From Salinicoccus roseus (lineage in GTDB: Bacteria; Bacillota; Bacilli; Staphylococcales; Salinicoccaceae): 64,000 nt of DNA. Shown here one piece after another: positions 8,462 to 18,436 of the stretch; positions within the stretch are counted from its first letter, which is position 1, and every line of letters begins with the position of its first letter. The DNA is taken from contig NZ_RKQJ01000001.1 in assembly GCF_003814515.1 (NCBI RefSeq), positions 248,001 through 312,000 on the forward strand, in the 5' to 3' direction. The translations under genes and the position numbers were made by a program. The notes below the pieces were generated by a model that was given only the letters and a program-made list of their open reading frames with translations, searched no databases and was not told the origin of the DNA.

Positions 8462-10066
8462 ATGCTACAGGTTATAGATGTTGGTCTGAGGTTTGGCGAC
8501 CGCAAACTGTTTGAAGATGTAAATATAAAGTTCACTCCGGGCAACTGCTACGGGTTGATCGGTGCGAATGGTGCCGGAAAATCCACATTCCTCAAGATAC
8601 TTTCAGGAGAAATGGAGGCGCAGACGGGCCATGTGAGCATGGCGAAGGATGAGCGTCTTGCCGTCCTGAAACAAGACCACTTCGGATATGAGGAATACCG
8701 TGTCCTGGATGTCGTAATGATGGGCCACGCGAAACTTTGGGAAGTCATGAATGAAAAGAATGAAATATATATGAAGCCGGATTTCTCAGATGAGGATGGC
8801 ATACGTGCTGCAGAACTCGAAGGCGAATATGGTGAAATGGGCGGCTGGACGGCCGAATCCGATGCCGAAAGCCTGCTGCATGGCCTCGGCATAGATTCAA
8901 CCCTCGTGGACAAGAACATGTCCGAGCTTGAAAACAACCAGAAAGTCAAAGTCCTGCTTGCACAAAGTCTGTTCGGCAACCCTGACGTACTGCTCCTCGA
9001 TGAGCCGACCAACGGCCTCGACATACAGGCAATCCAATGGCTTGAAGAATTCCTGATCAATTTCGACAATACTGTCATCGTGGTTTCCCACGACCGCCAT
9101 TTCCTTAATAATGTGTGTACCCATATTGCCGACCTCGACTTCGGAAAGATACAGCTATATGTAGGCAACTATGATTTCTGGTACCAATCCAGCCAATTGG
9201 CCCAGCAGATGGCCCAGGATCAGAACAAGAAGAAGGAAGAGAAAATCAAGGAACTGAAGGACTTCGTTGCACGGTTCAGTGCGAACGCCTCCAAGTCCAA
9301 ACAGGCGACAAGCCGTAAGAAGACGCTTGAAAAGATCGAACTCGAGGACATCAAGCCATCTTCCAGAAGGTATCCGTTCGTGAAGTTCACACCGGAACGT
9401 GAAATCGGCAATGATCTGCTCTATGTCAAAGGGCTCACGCACAGTGTCGATGGAAACAAAGTGCTGGACAACGTCAGCTTCACGCTGGATCCGTATGACA
9501 AGGCGGTCCTGATCGGCTCCTCTGAAATTGCACGCACCACCCTCCTCCGTATCCTGGCCGGTGAACTCACTCCGGACGAAGGTGAAGTCAAATGGGGAGT
9601 GACGACAAGCCAGAGCTATATGCCGAAGGACAACTCGGAATATTTCGAAGGCGTCAATACGAACCTTGTCGACTGGCTGCGCCAGTACGCGCCACCTGAA
9701 GAACAGACGGAAACCTTCCTGAGAGGATTCCTCGGAAGGATGCTGTTCAGCGGCGAAGAAGCCAAGAAGAAGGCAAGCGTATTGTCCGGTGGGGAAAAAG
9801 TCCGTGCAATGCTGTCGAAGATGATGCTCTCCAAGGCGAACGTCATCCTGCTCGACGAACCGACCAACCACCTGGATCTCGAAAGCATCACTGCAGTGAA
9901 TGATGGGCTCAAAGACTTCAAAGGCTCCATCATATTCACTTCCCATGACTTTGAATTCATCAATACGATCACGAACAAGGTCATTGAACTGAAGGACTCC
10001 GGCGCAATAGTCAAAGAGTCCACCTATGAGGAGTACCTGAAAGACCAGGGTCTCATAAAATCGTAA
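8462..10066 (+). CDS. ABC-F family ATP-binding protein (YbiT/YkpA-like)
   Basis: A 534-residue soluble protein with two ABC domains and no membrane segment, as in ABC-F translation factors. Domain 1 has GANGAGKST near residue 36 and DEPTNGLD. Domain 2 has a full signature LSGGEKVRA and DEPTNHLD, followed by SHD. A charged linker of about residues 250-310 (KKKEEKIKELKDF) joins the domains. The second P-loop reads GSSEIARTT instead of GxxGxGKT, so the usual Walker A lysine is arginine. ATG 8462 is preferred over ATG 8456 because the AAGGAG site ends at 8454. In S. aureus the homologue also precedes lysC. Its target is likely the ribosome (inference); no resistance phenotype can be claimed. Confidence 0.9.
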   Translation: MLQVIDVGLRFGDRKLFEDVNIKFTPGNCYGLIGANGAGKSTFLKILSGEMEAQTGHVSMAKDERLAVLKQDHFGYEEYRVLDVVMMGHAKLWEVMNEKNEIYMKPDFSDEDGIRAAELEGEYGEMGGWTAESDAESLLHGLGIDSTLVDKNMSELENNQKVKVLLAQSLFGNPDVLLLDEPTNGLDIQAIQWLEEFLINFDNTVIVVSHDRHFLNNVCTHIADLDFGKIQLYVGNYDFWYQSSQLAQQMAQDQNKKKEEKIKELKDFVARFSANASKSKQATSRKKTLEKIELEDIKPSSRRYPFVKFTPEREIGNDLLYVKGLTHSVDGNKVLDNVSFTLDPYDKAVLIGSSEIARTTLLRILAGELTPDEGEVKWGVTTSQSYMPKDNSEYFEGVNTNLVDWLRQYAPPEEQTETFLRGFLGRMLFSGEEAKKKASVLSGGEKVRAMLSKMMLSKANVILLDEPTNHLDLESITAVNDGLKDFKGSIIFTSHDFEFINTITNKVIELKDSGAIVKESTYEEYLKDQGLIKS

Positions 10067-10101
10067 TTTATAGACAATTCCATATATTTTTGAAAAAGTA
10101 G

Positions 10102-10130
10102 TTTACATGCATTGGTTATGTATGTATAAT
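10102..10130 (+). promoter_or_regulatory. Promoter of the lysine/DAP operon
   Basis: TTTACA at 10102-10107 and a perfect TATAAT at 10125-10130 are exactly 17 bases apart. Transcription should begin near 10137, just ahead of the riboswitch. Confidence 0.8.
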
Positions 10131-10149
10131 GGCATTTATAAAATTAAAT

Positions 10150-10326
10150 ATCAGTTGGATGAGGCGCATCAATCATCAGTAGCCACTTAATATATAGTCT
10201 GCGAACTTTAAGTGTGTGAAAGGGTGCGATGCCGAAATGGCCTGCCGTTGCAGCGGCAAGCCATTGGATTTGAGGGTTAAGAGCTCCAGGTCTGTCATTA
10301 TTTTTACAATAATGGAGTGCATCACT
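10150..10326 (+). promoter_or_regulatory. Lysine riboswitch (L box)
   Basis: The leader contains the conserved L-box blocks in order. GATGAGGCGCATCAATCATCAGTAGCC begins at about 10157, with its loop-E-like and K-turn bases. GAAAGGGTGCGATGCCGAA lies near 10218, and GGTCTGTC with a short hairpin and TGGAGTGCATCAC closes the aptamer near 10325. The spacing fits a five-helix lysine aptamer. A terminator follows at once, so lysine binding is expected to favour termination and shut the operon off. Boundaries are approximate. Confidence 0.92.
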
Positions 10327-10341
10327 TGTGTATAGATCAGA

Positions 10342-10375
10342 ACAAGTCCGGCATTCCGCCGGGCTTGTTTTTTTT
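10342..10375 (+). terminator. Riboswitch-controlled intrinsic terminator
   Basis: The stem ACAAGTCCGGC / GCCGGGCTTGT (10342-10352 with 10358-10368, one G-T pair) is followed by eight T. It lies between the lysine aptamer and lysC and is the expression platform. Confidence 0.9.
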
Positions 10376-10408
10376 AGTTTGAGTGAGTGCTTCCCCACAG
10401 GAGGACAT

Positions 10409-11611
10409 ATGGAAACGAGTGTTTTGAAATTTGGCGGAACATCAGTCGGTAATTTCGACAAGATAAAAGATATTGCGAATGAATTGAAATCAAGGGTTTC
10501 ACGGGGAGAAAAGCTGATTGTTGTAGTCAGTGCAATGGGCGGTACGACAGATGAACTGCTGTTGAATGCAAACAGCCTCTCCTCCACTCCCAAGGAGGAT
10601 CATGTGGCACTGCTGCTGACTACAGGAGAACAGCAGACCATCTCCTACCTCTCGATCGTCCTTGAAGATCTTGGGATACGGACAAAGGCGATGACAGGCT
10701 ACCAGGCAGGCATAAAGACATTTGGCGGGCACATGAAAAGCAGGATTGCGGATATTGACCAGAAGCATCTGGAAGCCGCATTGGATAACCACGATGTCGT
10801 CGTAATCGCCGGATTCCAGGGCATCAACGATGAAATGGAGATCACCACACTCGGCCGCGGAGGTTCCGACACGACAGCGGTGGCCATAGCAGCCCGGTGC
10901 AACATGCCGTGTGAAATATATACGGATGTGGATGGTGTCTATGCGACCGACCCGCGTGTATATGAAGAGGCAGGAAGGATCTATGAAATCACTTACGATG
11001 AAATGATGGAAATGAGTGCCCTCGGGGCAGGCGTTCTTGAAACACGGTGCATAGAGATTGCAAAGAACCATTCGATCCCCCTCTACTTGGGCCGCACACT
11101 ATCAGATGAGAAAGGAACATGGATCATGGAAGATACACAAGTTCTCGAAAGGAAGGCAGTAACCGGTGTGGCGCTCGACAGTGACATCATTCATGTCACC
11201 CTGTACGAACCGGAAAGGGAGTCGACCCTCATCTTCGATCTTTTCGAAAAGTTCGAGGCCCATGACATCAACATCGATATGATCTCCCAGGTGGTGAACA
11301 GTGAAGGGTTCCAGTTGTCCTTCACCGTCAAAGGAAATGAATCCTATCGCCTGGATGAGATATTCGAAGCGGTCGAACGCCTCCACCCGGAGATGGTGAT
11401 GGATGTCAGGACAAACCACTCAAAAGTTTCAATCATCGGTTCCGGGATGCGTGATATGACCGGTGTCGCCTCACGGGCGTTCATGGCATTGCAGCAGGCC
11501 GGCATCCCCTTCTATCAGACGACGACTTCGGAAATCAGCATTTCCTATGTCGTGGATGGTGAAAAGGACAGGCAGGCAGTCGAAGTATTGGCGAAAAAAT
11601 TCAATCTATAA
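10409..11611 (+). CDS. lysC: Aspartate kinase
   Basis: Phosphorylates aspartate, the first step toward diaminopimelate and lysine. The 400-residue protein begins with KFGGTSVGN, the nucleotide and aspartate binding motif, and contains GRGGSDTTAVA. The C-terminal third (from about residue 260) carries two ACT domains (VTLYEPERES; VSIIGSGMRDMTGVASRAF), the usual site of lysine feedback. ATG 10409 is preceded by CAGGAGGA; longer in-frame starts would run back through the terminator and are excluded. It is the first gene behind the lysine riboswitch, so it is under both transcriptional and probably allosteric lysine control. Confidence 0.95.
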   Translation: METSVLKFGGTSVGNFDKIKDIANELKSRVSRGEKLIVVVSAMGGTTDELLLNANSLSSTPKEDHVALLLTTGEQQTISYLSIVLEDLGIRTKAMTGYQAGIKTFGGHMKSRIADIDQKHLEAALDNHDVVVIAGFQGINDEMEITTLGRGGSDTTAVAIAARCNMPCEIYTDVDGVYATDPRVYEEAGRIYEITYDEMMEMSALGAGVLETRCIEIAKNHSIPLYLGRTLSDEKGTWIMEDTQVLERKAVTGVALDSDIIHVTLYEPERESTLIFDLFEKFEAHDINIDMISQVVNSEGFQLSFTVKGNESYRLDEIFEAVERLHPEMVMDVRTNHSKVSIIGSGMRDMTGVASRAFMALQQAGIPFYQTTTSEISISYVVDGEKDRQAVEVLAKKFNL

Positions 11612-11628
11612 AATCAGGAGGAATCGTT

Positions 11629-12624
11629 ATGGTCAAGGTAGCAATAGTTGGAGCGACGGGTGTCGTCGGAAGTAAAATGATAGAAATGTTCGAACAGTAC
11701 GAGATAGCAGCAGATGAGCTTGTCCTCTTCTCTTCCCCACGATCTGCAGGCAAGGAGGTCGAGGTGCAGGGACAGATGTATACAGTCCGGGAATTGACTG
11801 AGGAAGCGGCAAAGGAAGGCTTCGATTATGTCATCATGAGTGCCGGCGGCGGTACAAGCAAGCACTTCGCCCCACTATTTGAAGAAAGCGGCGCGATTGT
11901 GATAGACAACTCAAGCCAATGGCGGATGCATGAGGACATCGACCTGATCGTACCGGAAATCAACAGGCCCGTCCTTGACCGCAGGATCATCGCCAACCCG
12001 AACTGCTCCACAATCCAGTCTGTTGTCGCCCTTCAGCCGCTGAAGGAGAAATTTGGCCTCAATAGAGTGCATTACACGACATACCAGGCAGTATCCGGCT
12101 CAGGTGTCGGCGGCCTGCGCGACCTTGAAGAAGGGGCGAAGGGAGAAGCGCCGACGACCTACCCGCACCCAATCCATGATAATGTCCTTCCGCATATAGA
12201 CGTCTTCCAGGAAGATGGCTATACGAAAGAGGAAAGGAAGATGATCGACGAAACACAGAAGATCCTGAGCCAGCCAGACCTCGCCGTTACAGCAACATGC
12301 GTCCGCGTACCTGTTACAAACAGCCATGCCGTGCAGATCAACGTCACTCTGGACAAGGAAGCGACGGTCGAAGAAGTGCGTGAAGCATTCAAGGGCATCC
12401 CCCATATCAAACTGGTGGACAATCCGGAGAACAATGAGTATCCGACTCCCCTTGACAGCACTGGAAAAAGCGAAGTCTTCGTCGGGCGCATCCGCAAGGA
12501 CGAGTCACTCGAAAACACATTCCATATATGGTGTACAGCAGACAACCTTCTCAAAGGCGCAGCGCAGAATACGGTACAGATCCTAAAAATGATGATGGAA
12601 ACGGAGAGTGTTCAAAATGGATAG
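11629..12624 (+). CDS. asd: Aspartate-semialdehyde dehydrogenase
   Basis: Reduces aspartyl phosphate to the semialdehyde with NADPH. The 331-residue product begins with the Rossmann motif GATGVVGSKMIEM. It has SAGGGTSKHFAPLF, the active-site cysteine in NPNCSTIQ (about residue 128), and the substrate-binding region SGSGVGGLRDLEEG. Length is normal. It starts 17 bases after lysC with AGGAGGAATC as ribosome site and overlaps dapA by eight bases. Confidence 0.95.
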   Translation: MVKVAIVGATGVVGSKMIEMFEQYEIAADELVLFSSPRSAGKEVEVQGQMYTVRELTEEAAKEGFDYVIMSAGGGTSKHFAPLFEESGAIVIDNSSQWRMHEDIDLIVPEINRPVLDRRIIANPNCSTIQSVVALQPLKEKFGLNRVHYTTYQAVSGSGVGGLRDLEEGAKGEAPTTYPHPIHDNVLPHIDVFQEDGYTKEERKMIDETQKILSQPDLAVTATCVRVPVTNSHAVQINVTLDKEATVEEVREAFKGIPHIKLVDNPENNEYPTPLDSTGKSEVFVGRIRKDESLENTFHIWCTADNLLKGAAQNTVQILKMMMETESVQNG

Positions 12625-13513
12625 CGATATTATTTTTGAAGGTATTGGCGTAGCAATCACGACCCCTCTGACGAATGACGAAGTGGATTATGCGGCGTTC
12701 AGGAAGCATATCGAGTATCTGATCGACAACAATGTCCAGGCGATCATCGTAAATGGTACAACCGGCGAGTCCCCTACACTGTCTTCAGATGAAGCGCGCG
12801 AACTGCTCAAGGTGGGTGTGGATACGGTCGCAGGCAGGGTTCCTGTCATCGCAGGCACCGGTACAAACTCGACCCGTGCCAGCATAGAACTGTCCAAATA
12901 TGCAGCAGAGATCGGAGCAGATGCCTTGATGCTCATTACGCCCTACTACAACAAAAGCAATCAGAGCGGCCTCTATCAGCATTTCACCAAAATTGCAGAC
13001 AGCACGGAGCTTCCAGTCGTCCTCTACAACGTCCCTGGCAGGACGGGCATGACCATCGAGCCGGATACGGTTGCAGAATTGAGCAGGCACCCGCACATCG
13101 TGGCATTGAAAGATGCCGTGGGCGACCTCGAATACACCAAGGAAGTGCTCGAACTGACGTCAGACCAGAATTTCATCCTTTACAGCGGTAATGACGACAA
13201 TATGCACGATTTCTGCCAGCTGGGTGGAAAAGGACTGATTTCCGTGGTCGGCAACATCATTCCGGGCGAGCTTCAGGAAGTCTATGAAAGCATAAAGAAT
13301 GGCAGCGGGGATTCACAAGAGAAGTTCGACGCCTTGATGCCGATGATCAAAGCCGTACAGGTGGATGTCAATCCGATCCCTGTCAAAGCGATGACGAGTG
13401 AACTTGGTTTCGGCAATTATGAACTCAGGTTGCCGCTTGTTCCCCTCGAAGAGGAGGCATTGAATGAAGTGATCCAGACAATGAGAAAATTCAAGGAGGG
13501 TTCCTTCGTATGA
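12617..13513 (+). CDS. dapA: 4-hydroxy-tetrahydrodipicolinate synthase
   Basis: Condenses aspartate semialdehyde with pyruvate. The 298-residue TIM-barrel protein shows NGTTGESPTLSSDE near residue 42, the tyrosine-containing PYYNKSNQSGLYQHF, and the Schiff-base lysine in VALKDAVGD near residue 160. ATG 12617 overlaps the end of asd by eight bases and has GGAG ten bases upstream. A GTG at 12608 is in frame but almost touches the ribosome site. The stop codon overlaps the dapB start (ATGA). Confidence 0.95.
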   Translation: MDSDIIFEGIGVAITTPLTNDEVDYAAFRKHIEYLIDNNVQAIIVNGTTGESPTLSSDEARELLKVGVDTVAGRVPVIAGTGTNSTRASIELSKYAAEIGADALMLITPYYNKSNQSGLYQHFTKIADSTELPVVLYNVPGRTGMTIEPDTVAELSRHPHIVALKDAVGDLEYTKEVLELTSDQNFILYSGNDDNMHDFCQLGGKGLISVVGNIIPGELQEVYESIKNGSGDSQEKFDALMPMIKAVQVDVNPIPVKAMTSELGFGNYELRLPLVPLEEEALNEVIQTMRKFKEGSFV

Positions 13514-14238
13514 AGATCCTTCTCATAGGCTACGGCACAATGAACAAAATCACAGCAAGACTTGCCGAAGAAGAGGGACATGAGATCGTCGGAATCATCG
13601 CAGGCAGCGGCAAGGATGCCCCCTACCCTGGCTTCAAAACGATTGACGAGGCAGGAGCGGATGTCGCTATCGACTTCTCGCACCCGGAACTGCTGCTCCC
13701 TCTGCTTGAGGATGATGTGAAGACTCCCCTTGTGATCGCCACGACGGGACAGAAGGAGGAAATCGTCTCCATACTGAAGGAAAAAAGCACTTCCCTGCCG
13801 GTATTCTTCAGTGCCAATATGAGCTACGGTGTCCATGTGATGAATACGCTGCTCAAGAAGGCGTTGACGGTGCTGGACGAATTCGACCTTGAGATGGTGG
13901 AACGCCACCACAACAAAAAGGTCGATGCACCAAGCGGCACACTCGTCAAGCTGCTGGATACGGCCCTGGAGCACCGCGATGGAAGCTATCCGGTCTATGA
14001 CAGATCCAATGTCCACGAGAAGCGGAAGAAGGAAGAGATCGGCGTCAGTGCAATCCGCGGCGGTTCCATTGTAGGTACGCATGATGTTATATTTGCCAAA
14101 GATGATGAAGTCATCGAAATCACCCATCAGGCACAATCCAAGGAAATATTTGCAAATGGTGCACTCAAGGCCGCAAATGTCCTGGTCAATCGTCCGAACG
14201 GCTTTTACGACTACAATAATTTATTCGAGGAGAGATAG
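13510..14238 (+). CDS. dapB: 4-hydroxy-tetrahydrodipicolinate reductase
   Basis: NAD(P)H-dependent reduction of the DapA product to tetrahydrodipicolinate. The 242-residue protein starts with GYGTMNKI, a short Rossmann loop as in S. aureus DapB, and carries ATTGQ and the catalytic [17 protein letters not shown] stretch at about residues 127-143. The C-terminal part includes [10 protein letters not shown]. It is slightly shorter than E. coli DapB, as in other staphylococci. It is coupled to dapA through a four-base overlap. Confidence 0.95.
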   Translation: MKILLIGYGTMNKITARLAEEEGHEIVGIIAGSGKDAPYPGFKTIDEAGADVAIDFSHPELLLPLLEDDVKTPLVIATTGQKEEIVSILKEKSTSLPVFFSANMSYGVHVMNTLLKKALTVLDEFDLEMVERHHNKKVDAPSGTLVKLLDTALEHRDGSYPVYDRSNVHEKRKKEEIGVSAIRGGSIVGTHDVIFAKDDEVIEITHQAQSKEIFANGALKAANVLVNRPNGFYDYNNLFEER

Positions 14239-14242
14239 GAAA

Positions 14243-14959
14243 ATGGAAAACTTTACAGCAGAAGAAATCATCCAGTACATCAGTAATGCACACAAGGTGA
14301 CGCCAGTGAAAGTCTACGTCAACGGAAACTTTGAAGGCGTGGAATTCCCGGATACACTCAAGGTGTTCGGCAGCGAAACATCAAAGACCATCTTTGCAGA
14401 CCTGGCGGACTGGAAGGCATTCGAAGAATACAACAAAGATGTCATCACAGACATTGAAGTTGAAATGGACAGAAGGAACTCTGCAATTCCCCTGAAAGAC
14501 CTGTCGGAAACGAATGCACGTATAGAGCCGGGTGCGTTCATCCGTGAGAATGCAGTGATTGAAGACGGTGCAGTGGTCATGATGGGAGCAACGATCAATA
14601 TCGGTGCAATCGTCGGAGAAGGCACAATGATTGATATGAATGCCTCCCTCGGCGGACGTGCTGTTACAGGGAAAAATGTCCATGTGGGTGCAGGTTCGGT
14701 ACTCGCCGGCGTCATCGAGCCGCCAAGTGCTTCCCCGGTCGTCATTGAAGATGATGTCCTGATCGGTGCAAATGCCGTCATCCTTGAAGGTGTAAGGGTC
14801 GGCAAAGGTGCGATTGTAGCAGCAGGCGCAATCGTTACGGATGATGTTCCAGCAGGAGCGGTTGTAGCAGGCACACCTGCAAAAGTCATCAAGCAGTCCC
14901 AGGATGTGGACAGCTCCAAGAGGGAAATCGTTTCAGCTCTGAGGAAGCTTAATGACTGA
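14243..14959 (+). CDS. dapH: Tetrahydrodipicolinate N-acetyltransferase
   Basis: Acetylates and opens tetrahydrodipicolinate, the first step of the acetyl branch used by Bacilli. The 238-residue protein has an N-terminal alpha/beta domain and a left-handed beta helix built from hexapeptide repeats (about residues 95-210: [22 protein letters not shown] and following). ATG 14243 follows GAGGAGAGATAGGA. The S. aureus gene is often called dapD. The last eight bases overlap dapL. Confidence 0.93.
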   Translation: MENFTAEEIIQYISNAHKVTPVKVYVNGNFEGVEFPDTLKVFGSETSKTIFADLADWKAFEEYNKDVITDIEVEMDRRNSAIPLKDLSETNARIEPGAFIRENAVIEDGAVVMMGATINIGAIVGEGTMIDMNASLGGRAVTGKNVHVGAGSVLAGVIEPPSASPVVIEDDVLIGANAVILEGVRVGKGAIVAAGAIVTDDVPAGAVVAGTPAKVIKQSQDVDSSKREIVSALRKLND

Positions 14960-16088
14960 TCTTGAATTTGTGACTGAACACAGACGGATGTTGCATCAGC
15001 ATCCTGAAACGAGCATGCAGGAGTACAGGACGACCGAATACATCATTGAATTCCTGCAGCAGATGGAAATACCTTTTGAACGGCCTCTTGAAACAGGGGC
15101 CGTTGCTCATCTGTCGGGAAACTCCGATCGGACGATCGCCTTCAGGGCGGATATAGATGCCCTGCCGATACAGGAGAAAAATGATATACCCTACCGCAGC
15201 ACAGAAGATCATGCCATGCATGCGTGTGGGCATGACGGCCATACGGCGGCCCTGATGCTTTTTGCCAAACGCTGTAAAGCTTTGCATGATGCAGGAGAAC
15301 TGAGGCACAATGTGATATTCATTTTCCAGCCTTCTGAGGAGACAGCGGCAGGCGCCAACCAGCTGATTGATGCATGGCAGCCTGAGGAAGAAATCGAAGC
15401 GGTGTTTGGCGTCCATATGATGCCGAATGAAGATGAGGGTAAAGTGGTGCTCCGGGACGGTGAAATCACTGCAAGTGCAACTGAATTCCGTTTCTACGTG
15501 GATGGAAGATCGGCCCATGTGGCGGCGAAGCATGAGGGTGTATCAGCGATAGAGACACTGCTTCATCTCACGACGCAGTTGACACAGCTCCAGCACTTCC
15601 ACCTGAATGGCCTGAACCGAAACATCATCCATATCGGAAACCTGAATGCGGGGGAAGCCATCAACACTGTTGCAAGCAGAGGCTACCTCGAAGGTACGAT
15701 ACGGACTTATGAGATGACGGATTTTGAGGCGATAAAGGAACGGATGGAAACGTTGGCCCGCACGGCCACTGAACTGTTCAGTTCCAAGGTGGAGGTCACC
15801 TTCAATGAAGGATATCCACCGGTGATGAATGCGGATGCGCTGAGGCCGTCTGTAGAAGCGGCCCTGACTGCCATAGATATTAACATCATCGACAGCGAAA
15901 AGCCCTACCTGTTCGGGGAGGACTTCAGTTTCTACAACCGGATTGCGCCCTCCTATTTCATATTTTTCGGGAGCCGTAATGAGGAGAAGGGATTTACAAG
16001 CAGCCTGCATACATCGACATTCGATTTTGATGAAGCCGTACTCGTTAAAGTGGCGGATTATTATGAAGCGCTGATGGAAGAATTATAA
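14952..16088 (+). CDS. dapL: N-acetyldiaminopimelate deacetylase (M20 family)
   Basis: Removes the acetyl group near the end of the DAP pathway. The 378-residue M20 amidohydrolase shows [16 protein letters not shown] at the start, [22 protein letters not shown] with metal-binding histidines near residue 90, and [14 protein letters not shown]. The dimerisation lid follows in the middle. It resembles HipO, but the operon position fixes the role. No separate aminotransferase gene lies in the cluster; as in S. aureus that step must be done by an enzyme encoded elsewhere. Confidence 0.9.
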   Translation: MTDLEFVTEHRRMLHQHPETSMQEYRTTEYIIEFLQQMEIPFERPLETGAVAHLSGNSDRTIAFRADIDALPIQEKNDIPYRSTEDHAMHACGHDGHTAALMLFAKRCKALHDAGELRHNVIFIFQPSEETAAGANQLIDAWQPEEEIEAVFGVHMMPNEDEGKVVLRDGEITASATEFRFYVDGRSAHVAAKHEGVSAIETLLHLTTQLTQLQHFHLNGLNRNIIHIGNLNAGEAINTVASRGYLEGTIRTYEMTDFEAIKERMETLARTATELFSSKVEVTFNEGYPPVMNADALRPSVEAALTAIDINIIDSEKPYLFGEDFSFYNRIAPSYFIFFGSRNEEKGFTSSLHTSTFDFDEAVLVKVADYYEALMEEL

Positions 16089-16104
16089 GAAGGAAGTGGA
16101 TGGA

Positions 16105-17193
16105 ATGGGTGGCACACTCACAATAGACAGAAAACAGTTCATACAGACAGCCGAAGGGGCAGCAGGAGGCAATGATGTCATCGCTGTGGTCAAAAACAAC
16201 GCATACAATTATGGTCTGGAATTTTCAGTAAGGGCATTTCTTGAGGCTGGCATCCATTCGTTCGCTACCACTTCAATGGATGAAGCGCTTGAGATCAGAA
16301 GGATTTCACGTGAGGCGATGGTTTTCCTGATGAATCCGACCTATGATCTTGAGACCGTCAGGGAGAATGGATTCCATATCACCCTGCCCTCCCTCGAATA
16401 TTATCATGAGTACAGAGAGGCGCTCTCCGGCATCAGTGTACATCTGGAATACGCTGGACTCTTCAACCGTTCCGGCTTCGGTACATCCGAAGAGATGATT
16501 GAAGTCATCAACGATGTCCATGCCCTTCCCCGTCATGCAAGGGTGGATGTTGCAGGCGTCTGGACCCATTTCGGCTATGCCGATGAACTGGATATGGAAG
16601 AATACGATGTGGAAAGGGAATTATGGATGTCCCTCCTTTCCGATGTTCTGGAGACAGGACATGTCTTCGACTATATCCATTCCCAGAACAGCGCAAGCTT
16701 TGCGCGTGACGGGCTGTTCAATGGCCACACACATCTGAGGCTCGGCATCGCCCTGTACGGCTCACGCCCCTATGCATCGCTGCCCGCCGAAAATTACATG
16801 CAGAGCCTGACTCTGAAGGCGCCGATCGTCCAGCTGAGAAGACTTTCCGCCAACCAGAAGTGCGGCTACGGCGGAAGCTACCAGCCTGAAAACGATGCAA
16901 AAATCGCAGTGGTAGATATCGGCTATGGGGACGGCATCCTGAGAAAGCGCGCCGACTTCGACTGCATGATCAATGGGAAACGCTATGCGATCAAAGCTTT
17001 GATGATGAGCCATATGATTGTGGAAGTGGATGAAGATGTGACACTTGATGATGAAGTCATCATGTACAGCAATGATCTGCGGATCGACGACTACACGGCA
17101 CTGGGTGCAGGGGCAAATTCCGAGCAGCTGGGTGCACTGAACTACAACTCTCTAAAAAAGGTGATTTTAAATGACACTAGCGTATATCAATGA
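16105..17193 (+). CDS. alr2: Alanine racemase-like PLP protein of the DAP operon
   Basis: A 362-residue fold-III PLP enzyme. Lys30 in VVKNNAYNYGL is the PLP lysine. WTHFGYADE, the NSASFARDG segment and LRLGIALYGSRPY are in the barrel; VVDIGYGDGI and KALMMSHMIVEVD are in the C-terminal domain. The sequence matches S. aureus Alr2, placed in the same operon between dapL and lysA. The lysine signature region reads differently from classical Alr (no AWVEI motif), so activity as an alanine racemase is likely but another amino-acid substrate is possible. ATG 16105 fits AAGGAAG better than GTG 16096. Confidence 0.88.
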   Translation: MGGTLTIDRKQFIQTAEGAAGGNDVIAVVKNNAYNYGLEFSVRAFLEAGIHSFATTSMDEALEIRRISREAMVFLMNPTYDLETVRENGFHITLPSLEYYHEYREALSGISVHLEYAGLFNRSGFGTSEEMIEVINDVHALPRHARVDVAGVWTHFGYADELDMEEYDVERELWMSLLSDVLETGHVFDYIHSQNSASFARDGLFNGHTHLRLGIALYGSRPYASLPAENYMQSLTLKAPIVQLRRLSANQKCGYGGSYQPENDAKIAVVDIGYGDGILRKRADFDCMINGKRYAIKALMMSHMIVEVDEDVTLDDEVIMYSNDLRIDDYTALGAGANSEQLGALNYNSLKKVILNDTSVYQ

Positions 17194-18433
17194 TGAACTG
17201 CACTTGAACGGCCATTCCCTGAAAGGTCTGGCAGCACAGTATGGGACTCCCCTATTCGTCTATGACGAAGATGCATTACGCAGCCAATGCAGAAGGTTCC
17301 ACAGTGTTTTTGAAGGGGAAGCGCTGGATTATTCCATTTCATATGCTTCAAAAGCCTTCACTTCCATACAGATGGTCAAACTTCTTGAAGAGGAGAATAT
17401 GAAACTCGACGTCGTTTCTGCAGGTGAGCTCTACACGGCACTCGAGGCAGGATTCCCGGCTGCAGACATACACTTTCATGGGAACAACAAGACAGCTGAA
17501 GAAATCGAATATGCACTTGAAATGGGTATCGGTCTGTTCGTGGTAGATGCTGTGGATGAAGTGGCGCTGATCGACAGGTTGGCTGATCACCCTGTGGATG
17601 TGCTGCTTAGAATCAATCCGGGCATCGATGTAAACACACATTCCTATATCCAGACCGGCCAGGAAGACAGCAAGTTCGGACTGTCGATCCACAACGGCAC
17701 TGCCGAATCGGCAATCGACATGATACATAAAAGCGACAAGCTGAATTTCAAGGGTGTCCATTATCATCTGGGCTCCCAGATCTCGGAGGAAGGCCCTTTC
17801 CTGAAAGCACTCGATGTCGTTTTCGAATGGCTGTCCAACGCCTCCATCGATGTTGAGATATTGAATATGGGCGGCGGCTATGGTGTCCGCTACACTGAAG
17901 CGGATGTAAGGTTTCCGATCGAGGAAGGCTTCTCAAGGATCATCGGCAAGCTGAAGACCCTTGCTGCCGAATATGACATCGCCTTCCCCCACATCATGAT
18001 AGAGCCAGGACGTTCAATTGCGGCAGAAGCCGGAACGACCATTTATGAAGTTGGGGTCGTAAAGGATATTCCAGGTGTCTCAAGGTATGTGTCGATTGAT
18101 GGCGGAATGAGCGATCACATACGGACGCCACTGTATAATGCCGAATATGAGGTGTTGACTGTAGAGGCCGGTGACGGGGAAAGCATCGATTCACATGTCG
18201 TCGGCAAGCTGTGTGAATCCGGAGATATCATCGGTAAAAACCTCAGCCTTCCGGAGGACATCAGCCGCGGTGATCTGGTTGCGGTCGCTACTACAGGGGC
18301 CTACCACTACTCCATGGCTTCAAATTACAATCAGATGAGGAAACCGGCTGTCGTATTCGTCACTGAGGATGATGTAAGGGAAGTCATCAGAAGGCAGAGT
18401 CTGAAACAGCTTATTCAAAACGATGTGATATAA
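17171..18433 (+). CDS. lysA: Diaminopimelate decarboxylase
   Basis: Last step of lysine synthesis: decarboxylates meso-DAP. The 420-residue PLP enzyme has Lys61 in SYASKAF as the PLP lysine, HFHGNNK, the H-containing FKGVHYHLGSQI, GGGYGVRY, EPGRSI, and the catalytic cysteine in KLCESGDII. ATG 17171 overlaps the alr2 end by 23 bases with AAAAAGGTG upstream. It closes the riboswitch-controlled operon, so lysine restrains the step that would drain DAP from cell-wall synthesis. Confidence 0.95.
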   Translation: MTLAYINDELHLNGHSLKGLAAQYGTPLFVYDEDALRSQCRRFHSVFEGEALDYSISYASKAFTSIQMVKLLEEENMKLDVVSAGELYTALEAGFPAADIHFHGNNKTAEEIEYALEMGIGLFVVDAVDEVALIDRLADHPVDVLLRINPGIDVNTHSYIQTGQEDSKFGLSIHNGTAESAIDMIHKSDKLNFKGVHYHLGSQISEEGPFLKALDVVFEWLSNASIDVEILNMGGGYGVRYTEADVRFPIEEGFSRIIGKLKTLAAEYDIAFPHIMIEPGRSIAAEAGTTIYEVGVVKDIPGVSRYVSIDGGMSDHIRTPLYNAEYEVLTVEAGDGESIDSHVVGKLCESGDIIGKNLSLPEDISRGDLVAVATTGAYHYSMASNYNQMRKPAVVFVTEDDVREVIRRQSLKQLIQNDVI

Positions 18434-18436
18434 AAT

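Noticed and set aside
10079-10096. Possible CodY box upstream of the lysC promoter
   Set aside because: The best alignment matches only about 10 of 15 consensus positions, which is expected by chance in such AT-rich DNA.
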